58,674 nt of DNA from Arcticibacter svalbardensis MN12-7 (lineage in GTDB: Bacteria > Bacteroidota > Bacteroidia > Sphingobacteriales > Sphingobacteriaceae): assembly GCF_000403135.1 (NCBI RefSeq), contig NZ_AQPN01000125.1:1-58674 (forward strand), given 5' to 3'. Positions 26,271-36,268 of the stretch are shown here, in pieces. The translations under genes and the position numbers were made by a program. The notes beneath the pieces were generated by a model. That model had not been told where the DNA came from, ran no database searches, and worked only from the letters and a program-made list of their open reading frames with translations. Every line of letters starts with the position of its first letter. Positions within the stretch are counted from its first letter, which is position 1.

Positions 26271-27293
26271 ATGGGTTTATTTAATTGGTTTACACAAGAA
26301 ATCGCTATTGATTTGGGTACGGCAAATACGCTGATCATACATAATGATAAGGTGGTTGTTGACGAACCATCAATTGTGGCTTTTGACCGTACTACAAATA
26401 AAATTATTGCAATAGGCCGTCAGGCTATGCAAATGGAGGGTAAAACCCACGATAATATACGTACTGTTCGTCCGCTGAAAGATGGTGTAATTGCCGACTT
26501 TAATGCGGCGGAGCACATGATCAGAGGAATGATCAAAATGATCAATAATGGCAAGGGCTGGTTTTTCCCATCCTTAAGAATGGTGATCTGCATTCCATCC
26601 GGTATTACTGAAGTTGAAAAGAGAGCTGTTCGTGATTCTGCTGAAATAGCAGGAGCAAAAGAAGTGTATCTGATTCATGAGCCTATGGCTGCTGCAGTTG
26701 GCATCGGGATTGATGTAGAAGAACCCATGGGAAACATGATCATCGATATAGGTGGGGGAACAACTGAGATTGCAGTGATCGCTTTATCAGGAATTGTTTG
26801 CGACCAGTCTATCCGTACTGCAGGTGATAACTTCGATAGCGATATCGTGCAATACATTCGCCGTCAGCATAACATCATGATTGGAGAACGTACTGCTGAA
26901 AAGATCAAAATAGAAGTTGGTGCTGCCCTACCTGAATTAACTGATCCACCTGCAGACTTTGCTGTACAGGGTAGAGATTTAATGACAGGGATTCCGAAAC
27001 AGATCACTGTATCTTATACCGAAATTGCACATTGCCTGGATAAATCAATATCTAAAATTGAAGAAGCGATTTTAAAGGCATTGGAAATTACTCCTCCAGA
27101 GTTGTCGGCAGACATCTATCAAACCGGGATCTATTTAACCGGAGGTGGAGCTTTACTTAGAGGATTGGATAAACGGGTTGCTGCAAAAACAAAATTGCCG
27201 GTTCACATTGCCGAAGATCCTTTGAGAGCAGTGGTACGCGGTACCGGTATTGCGCTTAAGAATATTGGAAGTTATAAATTTTTAATGCAATAA
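26271..27293 (+). CDS. mreB: Rod shape-determining protein MreB
   Basis: A 340-residue actin homologue that polymerises under the membrane and guides lateral wall synthesis. ATP-binding motifs are visible: phosphate-1 'AIDLGTANTLI', phosphate-2 'IIDIGGGTTEIAVIALSG' and the adenosine motif 'YLTGGGALLRGLD'. 'FNWFTQEIAIDLG' supplies an N-terminal hydrophobic patch. Length is normal. It leads the operon mreB-mreC-mreD-mrdA-rodA; the gap to mreC is 77 bases. Confidence 0.98.
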   Translation: MGLFNWFTQEIAIDLGTANTLIIHNDKVVVDEPSIVAFDRTTNKIIAIGRQAMQMEGKTHDNIRTVRPLKDGVIADFNAAEHMIRGMIKMINNGKGWFFPSLRMVICIPSGITEVEKRAVRDSAEIAGAKEVYLIHEPMAAAVGIGIDVEEPMGNMIIDIGGGTTEIAVIALSGIVCDQSIRTAGDNFDSDIVQYIRRQHNIMIGERTAEKIKIEVGAALPELTDPPADFAVQGRDLMTGIPKQITVSYTEIAHCLDKSISKIEEAILKALEITPPELSADIYQTGIYLTGGGALLRGLDKRVAAKTKLPVHIAEDPLRAVVRGTGIALKNIGSYKFLMQ

Positions 27294-27370
27294 TACTATT
27301 AAAGACGGTAAGCTTATGACTAATGCTGTGATCGTAAGTTTACTGCCTGCAACGCTTAATTTAAATATGT

Positions 27371-28210
27371 ATGCGTAACCTCTGGGTATTTATCAGTAAG
27401 TACAACGCATTCTTCCTTTTTATCATCTGTTTTATCATTTCCATTACTTTGATTATTCGAAATAATTCATTTCAAAGATCAGGAGTGTTTAATTCATCCA
27501 ACGAAATTGTAGGCGAAGCTTATAGCCGCATTAATAAGGTACAGCGTTATCTTCGGCTTGCTGAAGTGAATGACAGTCTGGCCAAAGAAAATGCAACCTT
27601 AAGAAAGGACCTCAAAATGTCGCATTTTGATGATAGTCTGGTTCAACAATCTGTGGTAGATACCATCTCACGACAGCAGTACACCTATATTGTTGCCCGC
27701 ATAGTCAATAATTCCATCCATCAGAAGAATAATTACATCACCATCAACCGGGGAAGCCGCCATGGCATCCTTCCTGGAATGGGAGTTATTTGCTCATCCG
27801 GCGTTGTAGGAATCGTAAAAGATGTGTCTGCCGATTATGCTACGATTTATTCTCTGTTGCATAGCGACACAAAGATCAGCGCAAGCATTACCGAAAATCA
27901 GGCATTTGGTTCATTGGTATGGGGTGAAGGAAATTCGGATCCCAGAACTGCTGTACTTCAGGATATCCCCAATCATATTCAGGTTAAGATCGGTCAGCAT
28001 GTAGTTACATCCGGTTATTCTACTTTATTTCCCGAAGGCTTACCTATTGGACGAATTCTGCGCACCAAAGAAAAAGGAGGCGAGAGTTTCCCGGAGATTG
28101 TAGTGCGACTGGATACTGACTTCTCCACCCTTCAGTATGTATATGTGATTAAGGATCTTTTCGGTGCTGAAAAGGAAATTTTAGAAAAGCAGAGTAAAAA
28201 AGATGGGTAG
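27371..28210 (+). CDS. mreC: Rod shape-determining protein MreC
   Basis: A 279-residue inner-membrane protein with one N-terminal membrane helix ('FFLFIICFIISITLII'), a coiled coil at about 55-90, and the two-barrel periplasmic MreC domain. 'NYITINRGSRHGILPGMGVI' followed by 'GVVGIVKDVS' is the family signature. It activates PBP2-RodA in the elongasome. Its end overlaps the mreD start by eight bases. Confidence 0.95.
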   Translation: MRNLWVFISKYNAFFLFIICFIISITLIIRNNSFQRSGVFNSSNEIVGEAYSRINKVQRYLRLAEVNDSLAKENATLRKDLKMSHFDDSLVQQSVVDTISRQQYTYIVARIVNNSIHQKNNYITINRGSRHGILPGMGVICSSGVVGIVKDVSADYATIYSLLHSDTKISASITENQAFGSLVWGEGNSDPRTAVLQDIPNHIQVKIGQHVVTSGYSTLFPEGLPIGRILRTKEKGGESFPEIVVRLDTDFSTLQYVYVIKDLFGAEKEILEKQSKKDG

Positions 28211-28718
28211 AACGATATTAATAAATATAGTCCGCTTTGTGTTGCTTATTTTCATTCAGGCATTTTTGCTGAAGAACATTGGCTTTTACAACCTATCTAT
28301 ACCCTTTCCCTACATTTTATTCATCATGCTGTTGCCCTTTGAGGTACCAAACTGGTTATTGTTTCTGTTGGCTATGGCTACAGGATTAACGGTGGATGCA
28401 TTTTATGATACGGCTGGTCTAAATGCGGCAGCCTGTGCGGTTCTGGCATTTGTAAGGATCGTGTTTATCAATGTAACGGTAGAACGACAGGGTTTTGAGA
28501 ATGAACCGGAGCCCAAACTTGGGATTATGGGATTCCGTTGGTTTTTTATATATACGGTAGTATTGACATTATTCCATCATGTTACCCTGATTTTCCTTGA
28601 AGCATTTGGGTTTTTTGATATAAGGGATATACTAACCCGTGTATTCTTCAGTTCTCTTTTTACCATATTTCTAATTGTAATTTCAGAGTTTATATTTTTC
28701 CGTAAGAAAGAGCGTTAA
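28203..28718 (+). CDS. mreD: Rod shape-determining protein MreD
   Basis: A 171-residue, very hydrophobic protein with about five membrane segments. It has weak sequence conservation, but size, topology and position between mreC and mrdA identify it. It is part of the elongasome in the inner membrane. It overlaps mreC by eight bases and shares one base with mrdA (TAATG), so the operon is tightly coupled. Confidence 0.92.
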   Translation: MGRTILINIVRFVLLIFIQAFLLKNIGFYNLSIPFPYILFIMLLPFEVPNWLLFLLAMATGLTVDAFYDTAGLNAAACAVLAFVRIVFINVTVERQGFENEPEPKLGIMGFRWFFIYTVVLTLFHHVTLIFLEAFGFFDIRDILTRVFFSSLFTIFLIVISEFIFFRKKER

Positions 28719-30661
28719 TGAATAGTTTTTTTCAACGTAAATATGTTGTACAGGGTATTTTTATTGCAGTAGCACTAGTTTTACTGGCCCGCCTTTTCTA
28801 TATACAGGTTATTGATAAAAGCTACTTTTTATCAGCGAACAATAACGTACTCCGAAAAGTAGTCATTTACCCCGCCAGAGGTATCATACTGGATCGGAAG
28901 GGCCGGATACTGGTCCAAAATGAACCGGTGTATGACCTGATGGTCATTCCACGTGAAGTAGTTCAGTTTGACACGCTTGAATTTCTTCGGCTGATTAAGC
29001 TGGACAAGAAAGGTTTTGATAAACGGCTTACCAAGGCTCGAAACTTTTCGCCTTATCGTGCTTCGATTTTTGAGAAACAGCTATCGGCACAAACCTTTGC
29101 CGCACTGCAGGAAAAGCTTACTCAGTTTCAGGGCTTCTATGTTCAAAAACGTTCCGTACGGCGTTATCCCGATAGTATTGCATCGCAATTCTTTGGGTAT
29201 ATCAATGAAGTAGTGCCATCGGATATTACCCGATCTAGAGGGTATTACAAAGCGGGTGACTATATTGGCCGTACCGGGGTAGAAAAGTCTTATGAAGATC
29301 TTCTAAGAGGGCAAAGGGGGGTAGAAAACCAAATGGTTGATGCCTTTAACCGGCCTAAAGGGCACTTTGCTGAGGGAGCCTATGATACGCTATCCGTTAC
29401 AGGTAAAAAACTAATTTCCTCGCTGGATAGAGATATACAGATTTTAGGGGAGAAATTGATGGTCAATAAGATTGGAAGTATTGTCGCCATTGAGCCTTCC
29501 ACTGGAGAGATCCTGGCTTTTGTGAGCAGCCCAACTTATGATCCGAACTTAATGGTTGGAAGGGAGAAGGGAAACAACTATATGAAGTTGTTGAGAAACC
29601 CTTCAAATCCACTTTTTATTCGACCTATTATGGCTGAATACCCCCCGGGATCTATCTTTAAGGTCATAAATGCGCTGGTAGCCCAACAAATGGGAAGGAT
29701 AAATGCAGAGACCCGTTTTTTCTGTCCGGGTGCTTATTACTATGGAAGACGCGGTAAAATGGGTTGTACACATGCTCATGGATCTTTAACGCTTGCCCAA
29801 TCCATACAGTTTTCATGTAATACCTATTACGGAAATGTATACAAACAGATGATTGACCGTTCAGGGATGCGTTCTGTAAATGCTTATCGAAAATGGCATG
29901 ATATGGTAAATCATTTTGGGATTGGCTCCAAGCTTGGTGTAGACATGCCGAACGAAAAGAAAGGCCTCCTCCCTACTGCAGAATTTTATACCCGGCATTT
30001 CAAAAGCGACCGCTGGACTTCAGCATATAATATATCACTTTCTATTGGTCAGGGCGAACTAGGAATCACCCCATTACAAATGGCTAATGTAGCTGCTACA
30101 GTTGCCAATAGAGGCTATTATTATACTCCTCATTTAATTCGGGGCATTGGTGAAGATCATATTGTTAAAGCAGCCTATACGAAGAAAAACTACTCGGGTG
30201 TTGATGCCCGATACTATGGTCCGGTAATTGAAGGCATGTTCGGGGCAGTGAATAAACCCGGAGGAACTGCCTATCCTATTGCACAGATCCAGGGAATAGA
30301 GGTATGTGGTAAAACTGGTACAGTACAAAATCCACATGGGGAAAATCACTCTGTATTTTTTGCTTTTGCTCCGAGAATCAATCCAAAGATCGCTATTGCG
30401 GTAGTGGTTGAGAATGCGGGTTATGGAGCGGTATGGTCTGCTCCTATCGCCAGTTTATTGATTGAACAATACCTCAAGGGTAAAATAACACGTCCGAAGT
30501 ATTATACTGACAGGCTTTATAATGCGAACCTGCTTCCCGGCCATAAAGCCAAACAAAAGGTTTCACCGCGCAAGCAGACAGATAGTATTCCGAAGATCGA
30601 GATTAAACCAATAGTGCCCATTACGCCAAAATCAATAGTACCACATGATCAATCAACGTAG
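28718..30661 (+). CDS. mrdA: Penicillin-binding protein 2 (transpeptidase)
   Basis: A 647-residue class B PBP that crosslinks peptidoglycan in the elongasome. One N-terminal membrane helix lies near residues 10-28, and the dimerisation/pedestal domain follows ('YPARGIILDRKGRILVQNEP'). The transpeptidase motifs are complete: Ser312-x2-Lys315 ('PPGSIFK'), Ser366-Cys-Asn368, and Lys532-Thr-Gly534 ('CGKTGTV'). The tail after ~600 is Pro/Lys-rich. It works with RodA, encoded next with a 17-base overlap. Confidence 0.97.
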   Translation: MNSFFQRKYVVQGIFIAVALVLLARLFYIQVIDKSYFLSANNNVLRKVVIYPARGIILDRKGRILVQNEPVYDLMVIPREVVQFDTLEFLRLIKLDKKGFDKRLTKARNFSPYRASIFEKQLSAQTFAALQEKLTQFQGFYVQKRSVRRYPDSIASQFFGYINEVVPSDITRSRGYYKAGDYIGRTGVEKSYEDLLRGQRGVENQMVDAFNRPKGHFAEGAYDTLSVTGKKLISSLDRDIQILGEKLMVNKIGSIVAIEPSTGEILAFVSSPTYDPNLMVGREKGNNYMKLLRNPSNPLFIRPIMAEYPPGSIFKVINALVAQQMGRINAETRFFCPGAYYYGRRGKMGCTHAHGSLTLAQSIQFSCNTYYGNVYKQMIDRSGMRSVNAYRKWHDMVNHFGIGSKLGVDMPNEKKGLLPTAEFYTRHFKSDRWTSAYNISLSIGQGELGITPLQMANVAATVANRGYYYTPHLIRGIGEDHIVKAAYTKKNYSGVDARYYGPVIEGMFGAVNKPGGTAYPIAQIQGIEVCGKTGTVQNPHGENHSVFFAFAPRINPKIAIAVVVENAGYGAVWSAPIASLLIEQYLKGKITRPKYYTDRLYNANLLPGHKAKQKVSPRKQTDSIPKIEIKPIVPITPKSIVPHDQST

Positions 30662-31904
30662 TCTTTTTTTCAACGTAGACTGGATTCTGATCCTGATCTA
30701 TCTGAGTCTTTGTACGATCGGATGGTTTAACATTCATGCTGCAGTATACGATCCCTTATTCCCAGGAATAATGGACATGAATACCAATTATGGAAAGCAG
30801 TTTATGTTTATCATTTCAGCAATCATTCTTGGTGTGGTGATCCTATTGCTTGATTCAAAGTTCTTTAGTACCTTTTCGCCGGTTTTCTACGGAATTACTT
30901 TGTTGCTTCTCGTCCTTGTACTGATCGTTGGGCGAAATGTAGGTGGCAACCAGGCATGGATCCCTATTGGAAGTTTCAGGCTTCAGCCATCCGAGTTTGC
31001 CAAGTTTTCTACCTGTCTGATCCTCGCACATTATATCAGTTCTACTACCTTAAAAATGAATGAGTTTAAAATGATTGGCATATGTGTCATTCTTTTGCTT
31101 ATTCCTACGAGTCTGATTATGCTTCAGCCGGATACGGGATCGGCATTAACTTTCACTTCGTTGGTATTTGCCTTATACAGAGAAGGACTTTCCGGTTATA
31201 TTTTAGTGATCGGAGCCATACTTATTACCTTGTTTGTATTGACATTGGTGATTAATAAATTTTTGCTGGTCGGCATTATCATCGGGTTAATGCTCCTGGT
31301 GCTTTTTGTTTTCCGCGAAAGCAGGAGACATATTCAGCCTATTTTAGTATCCATAACTGTGGGGATAGCCTTTATCTTCTGCGTAAATTTTGCGTATCAG
31401 AATATTCTTCAAACGCATCAGCGAAATAGAATTGATGTTATACTGGGGAAACTGGATGATCCGAGGGGCCAGGGTTATAACTTAAACCAATCTAAGATAG
31501 CGATTGGTTCAGGGGGACTGTGGGGCAAGGGATATCTTCAGGGTACGCAGACTAAATATGACTTTGTGCCTGAACAAAGTACTGACTTTATATTCTGTAC
31601 TGTAGGAGAAGAATGGGGTTTTGTGGGCAGCTTAGTTGTTATAAGTCTTTACCTGATTATGCTATTACGCATAGTTAACATTGCAGAGCGGCAACGTGCA
31701 TCATTTTCACGCATCTATGGCTATGGAGTGGCATCGATCTTTTTCTTTCACTTCTTCATCAACATCGGTATGACAATAGGACTTGTGCCCGTTATTGGCA
31801 TACCCTTACCATTTTTAAGTTATGGCGGTTCCTCACTCTGGAGTTTCACCATTTTATTATTTATCCTGTTGAAATTAGATTCCAACAGGATGGGAGTGAT
31901 ATAA
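30645..31904 (+). CDS. rodA: Peptidoglycan glycosyltransferase RodA (SEDS family)
   Basis: A 419-residue polytopic membrane protein, about ten helices, that polymerises glycan strands from lipid II with PBP2. SEDS landmarks are present: 'GGNQAWIPIGSFRLQPSEFA', 'LIMLQPDTGSALTF', 'NQSKIAIGSGGLWGKG' and 'VPVIGIPLPFLSYGGSSLWS'. It is the last gene of the elongation operon and converges with the next gene, one base apart. Confidence 0.96.
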   Translation: MINQRSLFFNVDWILILIYLSLCTIGWFNIHAAVYDPLFPGIMDMNTNYGKQFMFIISAIILGVVILLLDSKFFSTFSPVFYGITLLLLVLVLIVGRNVGGNQAWIPIGSFRLQPSEFAKFSTCLILAHYISSTTLKMNEFKMIGICVILLLIPTSLIMLQPDTGSALTFTSLVFALYREGLSGYILVIGAILITLFVLTLVINKFLLVGIIIGLMLLVLFVFRESRRHIQPILVSITVGIAFIFCVNFAYQNILQTHQRNRIDVILGKLDDPRGQGYNLNQSKIAIGSGGLWGKGYLQGTQTKYDFVPEQSTDFIFCTVGEEWGFVGSLVVISLYLIMLLRIVNIAERQRASFSRIYGYGVASIFFFHFFINIGMTIGLVPVIGIPLPFLSYGGSSLWSFTILLFILLKLDSNRMGVI

Positions 31905-31905
31905 A

Positions 31906-32790
31906 CTAGCGCGAAAACCTTCTGTGAAGAATTTCGTAGAACTTATCTACAGAACTCTGCTTACCAATCCAATTATTTTTAACTGCATAATTAGATTGAA
32001 GAAAGTGTTCAGCGGAATCAAATGTCTCAAAACGATTTAATATTTCTATTGCTTCACTGTATGCCAGACTGTATCCATTAAATAAGTCTTTAATAAATAA
32101 CAACTTATCATTTAAACTGATGCTGGACTTCAGATCGCCTATGGCAGGTTGTTTATTTAACTGACCGGATACAGCTTGTTTAGATTTCTGTGAAGAGATC
32201 AGATCATTGATACTTTGAACACGGGGTGGCTGAGAGTTGGCTTGCGGAGCTGAAACAACGGGAAGGGGTTCAGGAATCGGGGCTGGTAGAGGCACAGATG
32301 GGTACCTGGAATCAATTACATCAGAAGAAGAGGGTGCTGTAGATTTTACTTCCGGAATTTGAGCAACAGGAAGGGGTTTGGGAACAGGAACAGATAAGGG
32401 GGCTTCAACCTGAGCTTTTTCATCTTCCTCATGTTCTGCTTTTTTATCGTTAAACCAGGTTTCGGATACCAGTTCTTTTTTCTCAGCAACAGGTACTTTT
32501 TCCTGAACAGGAGTTATTTCCTCAGGATGTTCCAATAAAGCAGAAAGAGAGACCTCTTTGTCAACTTGCTCTTCATGGTTTTCTGTACCGGAAGCAGATC
32601 GCTCTGCTTTTTTTGCATTAAACTTTCTTAGTACTCGTAAATTCTCTGCAAGGAAATCAGCGTTCGCTGAGAAAAGTTCTAATTCTAAATCATTAAGGGC
32701 TCTTGGATTCTCTTCAATATATTGATACTGCTCGTTTAATTCAATGAGAATATATCCTGCCTTTTTAAAAATTTCTCCTTTGTTAATCAT
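31906..32790 (-). CDS. Unrecognised protein with disordered Pro/Glu-rich middle
   Basis: A 294-residue protein I cannot name. Residues ~1-65 are helical ('[20 protein letters not shown]'). Residues ~65-210 are low complexity, rich in Pro, Glu, Val and Ala, with repeated 'PVPKPLPV' and 'PIPEPLPV' units. The C-terminal ~70 residues form a compact helical part ('[20 protein letters not shown]' to '[12 protein letters not shown]'). No signal or membrane segment is present. This two-ended layout suggests a cytosolic linker or scaffold. TAAATTTG (32801-32808, minus) is a possible -7 element very close to the ATG. Confidence 0.8.
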
Positions 32791-32883
32791 AATGAATAGC
32801 CAAATTTAGATATTGATTTGTTGGTAACTCGGTTCTCAAAAGTAGCATTAAATTCTGATATTAGCCGCTCGGATAAGCGAGAT

Positions 32884-33462
32884 ATGTTGTTTAGTGAATT
32901 TCATTTTAGGTCTAGAAATGATCGTTGTGGTAGTATTGAAGTGATCTGTGGATCGATGTTCTCCGGAAAAACAGAGGAACTTATCCGCCGTTTGCGTAGG
33001 GCAAAAATAGCAAAGCTTAATGTGGAGATATTTAAACCTAAAACGGAGATCCGTTATCATGAAAGTGATGTAGTATCGCATGACTTTACCTCAATGCCTT
33101 CTACTCCAATAGACAACTCCTCTTCTATTTTATTATTTGGCTCCAATACGGAAGTTGTTGGAATAGATGAGGCCCAATTTTTTGATGATGGACTACCTGA
33201 GGTTTGCGTCATCTTAGCCAATAAAGGAATAAGGGTGATTGTTGCTGGTTTGGATATGGATTTTCAGGGTAAGCCATTTGGCCCTATGCCTGCTTTAATG
33301 GCTATAGCCGAGGATGTAACCAAAGTACATGCTATATGTGCGCAGTGTGGTGCTCCTGCAACCTATTCCTATCGTACAGTAGCAAACGATGAAACTTTTT
33401 ATCTGGGAGAAAAGGAAAGTTATGAACCCCGTTGCAGAGCCTGTTTTGTTCGTAAAGAATAA
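32884..33462 (+). CDS. tdk: Thymidine kinase
   Basis: A 192-residue type II thymidine kinase of the salvage pathway (thymidine + ATP to dTMP). The P-loop 'GSMFSGKT' lies at residues 23-30, 'GIDEAQFF' is the Walker B and lasso entry, and zinc Cys pairs are 'CAQC' and 'CRAC' near the C terminus. I chose the ATG at 32884, which gives the usual length; an in-frame TTG at 32818 would add 22 residues. It is transcribed away from the previous gene. Confidence 0.95.
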   Translation: MLFSEFHFRSRNDRCGSIEVICGSMFSGKTEELIRRLRRAKIAKLNVEIFKPKTEIRYHESDVVSHDFTSMPSTPIDNSSSILLFGSNTEVVGIDEAQFFDDGLPEVCVILANKGIRVIVAGLDMDFQGKPFGPMPALMAIAEDVTKVHAICAQCGAPATYSYRTVANDETFYLGEKESYEPRCRACFVRKE

Positions 33463-36240
33463 TTATTTCAATACACTTATTTTATGGGAAGAGACCTTTC
33501 CATTGTAACTGAGCCTGAGAATGTAAATTCCGGGATTTAAGTTCGCCATGTTGTAATAAAGGGTATGTGCTCCTTTTGAAAAGGATGTACCACTAATGAA
33601 TGTATTTACTTTTGATCCAAGCATATTGAATACTTCTAGAGTAATGGGCGCATCTTCCGGCAGATTAATGACCACCGCAACGTTGTTATTATTATTTGGT
33701 GTGATTGGATTGGGGTAGCTTGAGAGAATAGCTGTTATTTGCTGACCTCGAATACTCAGGTCATATGCCTCTTGTGCATCAACAGCACTATTTTTTAAAC
33801 CATCCAGATTATCAGCACCAATATAGGCAAAAGCCACTTTCACAGATCCATTGGCAGGAATGGAATAAGGACCATATCCGGAAACAAAAGAAACATCACG
33901 ACCATCAGTACTGGAGCCAATACCAGGTGAACTTATACCGGAAGATAATGTCATAAATTTTTCTGCTGCGGTGAAATTATCATTTAGTATGGATTCAGTA
34001 GCAGACAAGAATAAGGGGTAATAATTCAGAGGAGCGGAAGTACTTAATAACTTCACGCCGGCATAAGGAAATTCGGCATTTGTACTATACACATATCCTA
34101 ACTTGGTTGTAGCATCATAAGCGGTAGCATTTGAAGCCCCTCCGTCTATATCCCAGTCTGTAAACATGCCAATGTAAACTCCTGTAAGATCTGTTGCATT
34201 CCGGTTTACAACTTCATATTCTGCAACAATGTAATTGTCCTTACCCGTTTGTTTATCAGCAGTTACCGTATGGTTAACATCTACCGAAAGACCGCTTAAA
34301 TTACCTGTATCATTAAATTGAGCATAACCAACAATTTTAGTATCAGTGATAGATTCAGCAATCGAACTCTGTTTTACAAAATGAGTGTTAATAACGCCAT
34401 CAGTGGTTCGGGCATTATCTGATATGGCATTTGCAGACCTACCGATCATCAGTGAAGACTCATAAAGAAGTTTGTTGTCTTTATATATAAAACCCAGTCC
34501 ATCCGTTTCATTAGCTGAACCATATCCTATTTTACCTATGCTGGAGGCCGAGGTAGTCAGGTTATCGGTAATGATATTCATATAGTCGCGGGCAACAACG
34601 AGGGTAAACGTTTCATAATCGGCATAGGTACCTCCATTAGCTTTGTAAGCGATTCTAAATTCGACAGGCGTATTTTCAGGAGTGCCCGGATTAACCGTTA
34701 CCTTAAAGGCCCCAATGCCTGTTTTTTCATCAAGGGTACCCATCTCTGTAATTAGTTGAGTTGCATTGGAAATCGTCACGTTTGTATTTGTACTTTTCAG
34801 TGTCACTTCAATTCCAGTTGCAGGCAACAGGTAATTGCGCAGATCCATAAAGACATCTATGGTATTGCCAGCCCGGTAAGTTCCGGCATGCTGATCATCA
34901 AAAGTAAGTTTGATAGTTCGGATTGCAGGTGCGCTTTCTGTTAAAGCCCTGAAAACGTTAAGTCTGCCATTCCCTATCATGCCAGCATAGGTTGAGTTTA
35001 CCCCATCGACATTATCAGCTGTTACACGCAGCAGTTCGCCCACCTGAGCCATGGAAAGAGCAGGATAGTATGCCTTTACCAAGGCTGCAGCACTCGATAC
35101 AATTGGCGTAGACATAGAGGTTCCTGATTTAACACCATAGGTATTCGAATAAGTTGTACTGTAAATATTAGTACCCGGAGCAGAGATCCCAATGTAACCG
35201 CCGTAATTGGAAGACGAAGCTTTTACATCGTTCGACATGACATTGGCAACCGCTAATACCCCTTTATATCCCGCAGGATAATCAGGAACGTTATTACCCT
35301 GGTTGCCACCAGCAGCAATAATCAGACAGTCCCTACTGATGGCATAATTTACCACATCTTCCTCATAGAGGCTTCTGATTTCCCCTCCCCAGGAGCAGTT
35401 AATTACTTTTGCCCCATGATCAGCGGCGTAAATGATCCCCTCATATCCATTATAGATGTCGCCGGGCGAGTCGTCAGCGGCAACCTTTACAATAAGAAGT
35501 TTTGCATTCGCAATGCTTGCAATTCCTTTGGCATTATTTGAAGCGGCTGAAGCAAGACCACTTACATGAACGCCATGATCACTGGCCACATTTTTAACAT
35601 TTGCATCATTGTCTTCTACAAAATTTGCGGACGAGCTACCGATTAAGTCGATACCGGCTATGATATTCGAGCCTAGATCCTCATGAGTCTTTTCGGAACC
35701 AGTATCTACAATTCCTATAATTATGCCTGAGGCATCGCGTATAATATCCCATGCCTGTTGTGCTTTAACCTGGCTGAGATAACTTTGCTTTGTTGAAAAT
35801 TGCGGATCGTTTGGAATAAATGAGGTATGATAGACATACGCCGGCTCGGCATACTCAATGTTCTTCTTTGCTGCTAGTTCATCTATGACCGTCTCTATGG
35901 CTGCATTCCCCGAATATTTAAGTTCATAGATTCTATTTAACCCAATCCGGTCAGACTCTGCAGATGTAGTTATCCTGGCAGTTGAACTAACATCAGAAAA
36001 TTTAACATGCAGACTTTTAACAGTAGCAGATTTGAGTTCGAGCGTAGGACTTACAGATTTGGACTTTATATTGGAGGATGCTACTGCTTTAAACTTGATG
36101 ATTACAGTATTGGGGATATAGTCTTTATCACTTAGCGTAGATGAACCGCGGGAAGATTTAATATTCCCATAATAATTAGTTTGAGAAAAAGACGAATAGG
36201 AGATACTAATTAATAAAACAATAAGTATGAGTTTATTCAT
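33463..36240 (-). CDS. Secreted S8 subtilisin-like protease with T9SS sorting domain
   Basis: A 925-residue secreted protease. Signal peptide 1-20 ('LILIVLLISISYSSFSQ'), then a propeptide-like region to about 140. The S8 catalytic domain (~150-440) carries Asp179 in 'GIVDTGSEKTHED', His222 in 'DHGVHVSGLAS', oxyanion Asn313 in 'AAGGNQGN' and Ser375 in 'SGTSMSTP'. A long beta-rich middle part follows. The last ~85 residues ('YPNPITPNNNNN' to 'RLSYNGKVSSHKISVLK') are a type A T9SS sorting domain, so the protein should be exported by T9SS to the surface or medium. The substrate is unknown. Confidence 0.94.
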   Translation of the reverse strand: MNKLILIVLLISISYSSFSQTNYYGNIKSSRGSSTLSDKDYIPNTVIIKFKAVASSNIKSKSVSPTLELKSATVKSLHVKFSDVSSTARITTSAESDRIGLNRIYELKYSGNAAIETVIDELAAKKNIEYAEPAYVYHTSFIPNDPQFSTKQSYLSQVKAQQAWDIIRDASGIIIGIVDTGSEKTHEDLGSNIIAGIDLIGSSSANFVEDNDANVKNVASDHGVHVSGLASAASNNAKGIASIANAKLLIVKVAADDSPGDIYNGYEGIIYAADHGAKVINCSWGGEIRSLYEEDVVNYAISRDCLIIAAGGNQGNNVPDYPAGYKGVLAVANVMSNDVKASSSNYGGYIGISAPGTNIYSTTYSNTYGVKSGTSMSTPIVSSAAALVKAYYPALSMAQVGELLRVTADNVDGVNSTYAGMIGNGRLNVFRALTESAPAIRTIKLTFDDQHAGTYRAGNTIDVFMDLRNYLLPATGIEVTLKSTNTNVTISNATQLITEMGTLDEKTGIGAFKVTVNPGTPENTPVEFRIAYKANGGTYADYETFTLVVARDYMNIITDNLTTSASSIGKIGYGSANETDGLGFIYKDNKLLYESSLMIGRSANAISDNARTTDGVINTHFVKQSSIAESITDTKIVGYAQFNDTGNLSGLSVDVNHTVTADKQTGKDNYIVAEYEVVNRNATDLTGVYIGMFTDWDIDGGASNATAYDATTKLGYVYSTNAEFPYAGVKLLSTSAPLNYYPLFLSATESILNDNFTAAEKFMTLSSGISSPGIGSSTDGRDVSFVSGYGPYSIPANGSVKVAFAYIGADNLDGLKNSAVDAQEAYDLSIRGQQITAILSSYPNPITPNNNNNVAVVINLPEDAPITLEVFNMLGSKVNTFISGTSFSKGAHTLYYNMANLNPGIYILRLSYNGKVSSHKISVLK

Positions 36241-36268
36241 CTGATTTAATTAACCAAAAATAATAAAA

